Shown here: one piece after another, positions 40,655 to 43,825 of the stretch
Position numbering within the stretch: the stretch's first letter is position 1
How the letters are laid out: every line of letters begins with the position of its first letter
Source: CAZFQG01 sp964520785
Lineage (GTDB): Bacteria > Planctomycetota > Planctomycetia > Pirellulales > Thermoguttaceae
Direction of reading: 5' to 3'
NCBI GenBank assembly: GCA_964520785.1
Contig: CAZFQG010000027.1
Location: 1-43,825, forward strand
DNA length: 43,825 bases
Program-made: the position numbers and the translations under genes
The notes under the pieces: model-generated
Seen by the model: only the letters and a program-made list of their open reading frames with translations
Told to the model about the DNA's origin: nothing
Database searches by the model: none

Positions 40655-41671
40655 CTATCCGACCCTCGCGGCACGCAAGAGGGCTGGAGCCGATATCCGG
40701 CTCGCCGCGGAGGCGACGATCCGGCGGATGAGTTCGCCGTGGGCGATTCCTTTCGCCGTCGCGAGCATAGGCAGATCGGAGTGTTCGGGATGCAGCCCGG
40801 CCAACGGATTGACCTCGATGAAATGGGGCCGGTTCGCCTCGTCGCTCCGCAGATCGACGCGGCCGGCGTCGCGGCAGCGGAGGGCCCGCCACGCCGCCAG
40901 CGCAACCTCTTCGGCGGCGCGGACCTCGGCATCGGCCGCCGCGTCCACCAGCCGGTACTCGACCAGTTCCTCGCAATTCTCCTTGTTCGCGTAGGAGTAC
41001 GCCCCGGCCTCGGCCTCGGAGCGAAGGACGATTTCCAGCGTTCCAAGAACCTCGGCCGCTTCCGCCGTCCCGACGATCCCCACGGTGAACTCGCGGCCCG
41101 GAAGGTACCGTTCAACGAGAACCCCCTCCGCAAACCGGCTCAACAGGCTCTCGCAGACGCGCCGCAGCGAAGCCGCGTCGCCGACCTTCGACGCCGGGTC
41201 GACCCCTTTTCCGGTCCCCTCGGCGACCGGCTTGACGAAGACGGGATACGGTAGTCGTACCCGATCTACGTCTTCCGGCCGCTCGACAAGGGCGAAGTCG
41301 GCCGTGGGTACGCCGGCGGCGCGGACGACGGTTTTGGTCAGTTCCTTATGCAAGCAAAGGGCCATCACCAACGGGTCGGAAAACGTATAGGGGATGCCGT
41401 AGACGTCGAGGATGCAGGGGACCTGTGCCTCGCGGCCGGCGCCGCGGAGTCCTTCGGCGATATTGAACACCAGGTCCCAGCGGTCACCGCGGGCGAGCCG
41501 TTCGACGAGCCGCCGCGCGTTGCCGATACGGTCGGTGACGTGCCCCAAAGCCTCCAGCGCGCCGGCCAGCGAGTCGATCGTGTCGGGCCGGTCGAATTCA
41601 GCCGTCTCCTCCTCGCTATAGCCTTCCGCCAGGTATTCGGCCCGGAGGTCGTAGGTCAAACCAACGTACAT
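40655..41671 (-). CDS. D-Ala-D-Ala-ligase-like ATP-grasp enzyme (first of two)
   Basis: 338-residue ATP-dependent ligase. Ddl-like features are VFNIAEGLRG (68-77), YGIPYTFSDP (91-100) and HKELTKTVVRAAGVPT (108-123) in the N-terminal half; VKPVAEGTGKGV with K147, VERYLPGREFTVGI (187-199), GRVDLRSD (270-277) and FIEVNPLAGLHPEHSD (284-299) in the catalytic half. All ATP and Mg ligands look present. Apart from the shared Ddl fold it differs throughout from its tandem neighbour, so this is an old pair and each probably adds a different building block. The ATG at 41671 lies 16 bases before the end of the ykgJ-type gene, whose last codons hold its GGAGAG ribosome binding site. Confidence 0.88.
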   Translation of the reverse strand: MYVGLTYDLRAEYLAEGYSEEETAEFDRPDTIDSLAGALEALGHVTDRIGNARRLVERLARGDRWDLVFNIAEGLRGAGREAQVPCILDVYGIPYTFSDPLVMALCLHKELTKTVVRAAGVPTADFALVERPEDVDRVRLPYPVFVKPVAEGTGKGVDPASKVGDAASLRRVCESLLSRFAEGVLVERYLPGREFTVGIVGTAEAAEVLGTLEIVLRSEAEAGAYSYANKENCEELVEYRLVDAAADAEVRAAEEVALAAWRALRCRDAGRVDLRSDEANRPHFIEVNPLAGLHPEHSDLPMLATAKGIAHGELIRRIVASAASRISAPALLRAARVG

Positions 41672-42159
41672 GGGATCATTCTCTCCAGTCGAATCTCTTG
41701 ATACAACTGCCGGTGCCACCTCTGGGCGTCTTCATGGTTCATGCCGATGGCGGCGAGCAGGTCCTCCCCCGACGCAAGAAGCTCCGTGGGGCATCCCGAA
41801 GCGAGGGTCTTTGAAATTCCCTTCTCGGTGTAGTCGAATGGGTACAACCGGCAGACGAGGGGCCGGGTGTCCAAGGCCAACTGGCAGCCATTTGGCCCGA
41901 GGAAGCAACAGTCCCCGTCGGCCGTGTGCCTGAGCACCCGCCGCGAGCCGTTCACACCCAGGACGTTCTCGCGCCAAAACGGATCGTCATCCTGATCCTG
42001 ATAGACCGGATCGTCCGAAACCTTCCACTCGAAGAAATCCCGAACCCCGGCGGCGAAGGCGATCCGCGCCACATCCCCGGGGGTAACGTACACATCCGGT
42101 GTCTGACAACAATTCCGCATATACTTCGCGCACCGGGCGCAAAAATGTTCCGTTTCCAT
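41656..42159 (-). CDS. YkgJ-family cysteine-cluster protein
   Basis: 167 residues with the conserved cysteine set of YkgJ/UPF0153 proteins: C7, C10, C17, C18 near the N-terminus, then C84-C85 (DGDCCFLG), C92, C103 (RPLVCRLYPF) and C123. The family is thought to bind zinc or an iron-sulfur cluster; its reaction is not established to my knowledge. It often sits next to enzymes with metal or radical chemistry. Here it lies between the radical-SAM aminomutase and the two ligases, overlapping the first ligase by 16 bases, so it is most likely an accessory or a post-translational maturase of this pathway. Cytoplasmic. Confidence 0.85.
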   Translation of the reverse strand: METEHFCARCAKYMRNCCQTPDVYVTPGDVARIAFAAGVRDFFEWKVSDDPVYQDQDDDPFWRENVLGVNGSRRVLRHTADGDCCFLGPNGCQLALDTRPLVCRLYPFDYTEKGISKTLASGCPTELLASGEDLLAAIGMNHEDAQRWHRQLYQEIRLERMIPCTLV

Positions 42160-42361
42160 TGCGTTCTCAACGTTTCGATGAATTGAATACCACAGATACC
42201 ATGGGGAGGGGGCAGGAGTGGGAGAGAGTCACGAAGCAAGTCCGGCGGAGAACTCTGACAACAAGGTTCTCCTTTCCATTCTCTGAGGTCTCGAGGTTTT
42301 TCGTGGCAGTCTCCTTGCCTCGCGATACCTTCTTAACGCGTGGGGACCTAACGTCTTGTCG
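42160..42361 (-). promoter_or_regulatory. Gap between kamA and the ligase genes with a hairpin
   Basis: The only sizeable gap in the cluster. A perfect 7-bp stem, GGAGAAC/GTTCTCC with a 12-base loop, lies at 42247-42272. It is not followed by a T tract on the minus strand, so it is not a standard terminator for kamA. It could be a processing site or attenuator that sets different amounts of KamA and the ligases. No clear second promoter seen. Confidence 0.35.
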
Positions 42362-43693
42362 CTAAGCAGGGACAACCGAAAACCGCACTGGTGCTCCATC
42401 TGTCGGCTCTCCCGCAGTAAGCGCGTCGGGGTATCGGAAGACCTCTCCCTCGTAGTTTCGCAGGAGCAAATCATCTCCATCGCGACCGACGACGTAGTCG
42501 GGCTGAAGCGGTATCTTCCCACCGCCGCCGGGGGCGTCGATGACGAACGTGGGGATCGCGTAGCCCGAAGTATGCCCTCGGAGGCCCTGGATGATCTCCA
42601 GGCCCTTCGAGACGGGGGTGCGGAAATGGGACGACCCGGTAATGGGGTCGCACTGGTACAAATAATAGGGCCGCACCCGCATCTGGAGGAGGCGGTGCAT
42701 CAACTCTTTCATGACCGGGACGCTGTCGTTGACCCCCTTGAGAAGGACGGTCTGTGACCCGAGCGGAATTCCGGCGTTCGCCAATCGCTCGCACGCCTTA
42801 GCCGTCTCCGCGGTGCATTCCTCGGGATGGGTGAAGTGGATACTGATGAACAACGGATGGTACCGCTTGAGGACGCGGCATAGCCCCGGTGTGACCCGTT
42901 GGGGGAGGACCGTGGGAACCTTCGTTCCGATCCGGATGATTTCCACATGGGGAATACTGCGCAGCTCGCCCAGGAGCCACTCCAGCCGGGCGTCGCTCAG
43001 AGTGAGCGGATCGCCGCCGGAGATCAACACGTCGCGGACCTCCGGAGACCGCCGGATATAATCGAGGGCGACCTGCAACTCGCTCTTGCAGGGGACGAGC
43101 GATCCATGTCCGACCACGCGAGACCGGGTGCAATACCGGCAGTAGGTCGAACAAAACCCGGTCGCCAAGAGGAGAACCCGGTCCGGATAACGGTGCACTA
43201 TCCCCGGGACCGGGGTGTCGTCGTCTTCTCCCAGGGGATCATCCGCTTCGCCCTCGCAATGCGCCCATTCATGGACGGTTGGAATGACGGCGCGCCGGAG
43301 CGGATGCCCCGGTTCGGTGCCGTGAACCAGGCCGGCGTAATGGGGAGTGATCCCGAAGGGGAGCATCCCGCCTCCGCCGGAAAGCACGTCGCGTTCTGCG
43401 TCCGAGAGGAAAAGCATCTTCTCCAGTTCGGCAAGGGTCCGGATTCGGGACCGGATTTGCCAATGCCAATCATTCCAGGAAGTGTCCCGGACATTGGGGT
43501 AGAATGCCTCGCGGAACGCGGTAATGCGGCCGCTTCCGAAAGGCGGTTGGTAGGCTCGCAGGGGGAATTCCCCTAAAGAGCGCGAATTTGTCAGCGGCCC
43601 CGCGGCCCCCTCCATCGCCAAGGCGGCGCGCCCCGGAGGTTCCTCGTCTTCAGTCAAGTTGGATACCACCTTGCAGCAACTCGCAACAGCCAT
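42362..43693 (-). CDS. kamA: KamA-family radical SAM lysine 2,3-aminomutase
   Basis: 443 residues. It moves the alpha-amino group of L-lysine to the beta carbon, giving beta-lysine, using SAM, a [4Fe-4S] cluster and PLP. The cluster cysteines are C181, C185 and C188 in CSTYCRYC. The PLP lysine is K393 in DAPGGGGKIP. The residues that hold the substrate in clostridial lysine aminomutase are conserved: R168 (HRYPDR) for the carboxylate, D349 (YQCDP) and D386 (VIDAPGG) for the epsilon-amino group; glutamate aminomutases carry Lys and Asn at those two acidic positions. The start at 43693 has GAGGACAA upstream. The N-terminal about 40 residues are extra. First gene of the cluster; EF-P/epmA genes are absent, which argues against an EpmB role. 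Confidence 0.93.
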   Translation of the reverse strand: MAVASCCKVVSNLTEDEEPPGRAALAMEGAAGPLTNSRSLGEFPLRAYQPPFGSGRITAFREAFYPNVRDTSWNDWHWQIRSRIRTLAELEKMLFLSDAERDVLSGGGGMLPFGITPHYAGLVHGTEPGHPLRRAVIPTVHEWAHCEGEADDPLGEDDDTPVPGIVHRYPDRVLLLATGFCSTYCRYCTRSRVVGHGSLVPCKSELQVALDYIRRSPEVRDVLISGGDPLTLSDARLEWLLGELRSIPHVEIIRIGTKVPTVLPQRVTPGLCRVLKRYHPLFISIHFTHPEECTAETAKACERLANAGIPLGSQTVLLKGVNDSVPVMKELMHRLLQMRVRPYYLYQCDPITGSSHFRTPVSKGLEIIQGLRGHTSGYAIPTFVIDAPGGGGKIPLQPDYVVGRDGDDLLLRNYEGEVFRYPDALTAGEPTDGAPVRFSVVPA

Positions 43694-43825
43694 TTGTCCT
43701 CAAATTCCTATGCAATAAAGAAAACGAACAAACCATAGCTGCCACCTCGCGTAAGCAGAGTTCACCGGTTGACGGTACTTCCGATTGCGTTTGGGGCTTC
43801 TCCGTAAGCCCATTGCCGGCAAACC

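Noticed and set aside
42362..43693. KamA-like protein as EpmB for EF-P beta-lysylation
   Set aside because: No efp or epmA in the window, and the protein has full aminomutase length with an intact PLP lysine and lysine-binding aspartates, within a ligase/acetyltransferase cluster.

Overview
The window looks like a chromosomal segment from a GC-rich member of the Planctomycetota or a close relative. The evidence is the combination of gene types: very large secreted proteins with Gly-Met repeats, a zinc-ribbon membrane protein, a giant N-terminally anchored protein ending in prenyltransferase-like helical repeats, a PEP-CTERM protein with dockerin-like repeats, a PQQ-like beta-propeller protein, a Gfo/Idh/MocA dehydrogenase and a ribosomal protein S1 with a long disordered N-terminus. 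I saw no rRNA, tRNA, CRISPR array or intact insertion sequence. Names rest on motifs I could read, not on database searches.

Layout. 0-1.8 kb: an AT-richer type II restriction-modification pair (minus strand). 2-5 kb: a TauE/SafE-type permease, a small unknown protein and a metallophosphoesterase. 5.2-14 kb: a secreted two-domain glycoside hydrolase (DUF6259-like plus GH43) and a 1363-residue secreted VWA/STN-like/DUF2135-like protein, each with a candidate terminator. 14.2-19 kb: housekeeping genes (6-phosphofructokinase, S1), then a zinc-ribbon membrane protein coupled by an ATGA overlap to an MnmE-like GTPase that lacks the MnmE C-terminus. 19-23.2 kb: the giant anchored protein. 23.4-24.7 kb: an ArsR repressor followed by a Tat-exported C_GCAxxG_C_C redox protein, with a promoter and a candidate operator. 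24.7-30.2 kb: a zone of gene damage (a frameshifted small gene, a truncated TIM-barrel gene, an AEP-primase-like gene, a PEP-CTERM gene with a suspect 5' end, a decayed fragment) around an intact iron-type superoxide dismutase. 30.3-37.4 kb: a dehydrogenase with a good promoter, then a plus-strand operon (small Cys-containing protein, lipoprotein, MMPL/RND transporter) and a beta-propeller protein.

37.4-43.7 kb is the most interesting part. It is a minus-strand cluster: a KamA-type lysine 2,3-aminomutase, a YkgJ-type cysteine-cluster protein, two different D-Ala-D-Ala-ligase-like ATP-grasp enzymes, a fused GNAT acetyltransferase/HDAC-family deacetylase, and a second GNAT. From ykgJ to the last gene the reading frames overlap or nearly touch (16-nt overlap, 1-nt gap, 22-nt gap, ATGA overlap). 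The KamA keeps both aspartates that bind the lysine epsilon-amino group, so beta-lysine is the likely starting block. The cluster reads as a pathway that makes, ligates, acetylates and deacetylates a beta-lysine-containing small molecule or peptide tag. That overall role is inference; the individual enzyme families are well supported.
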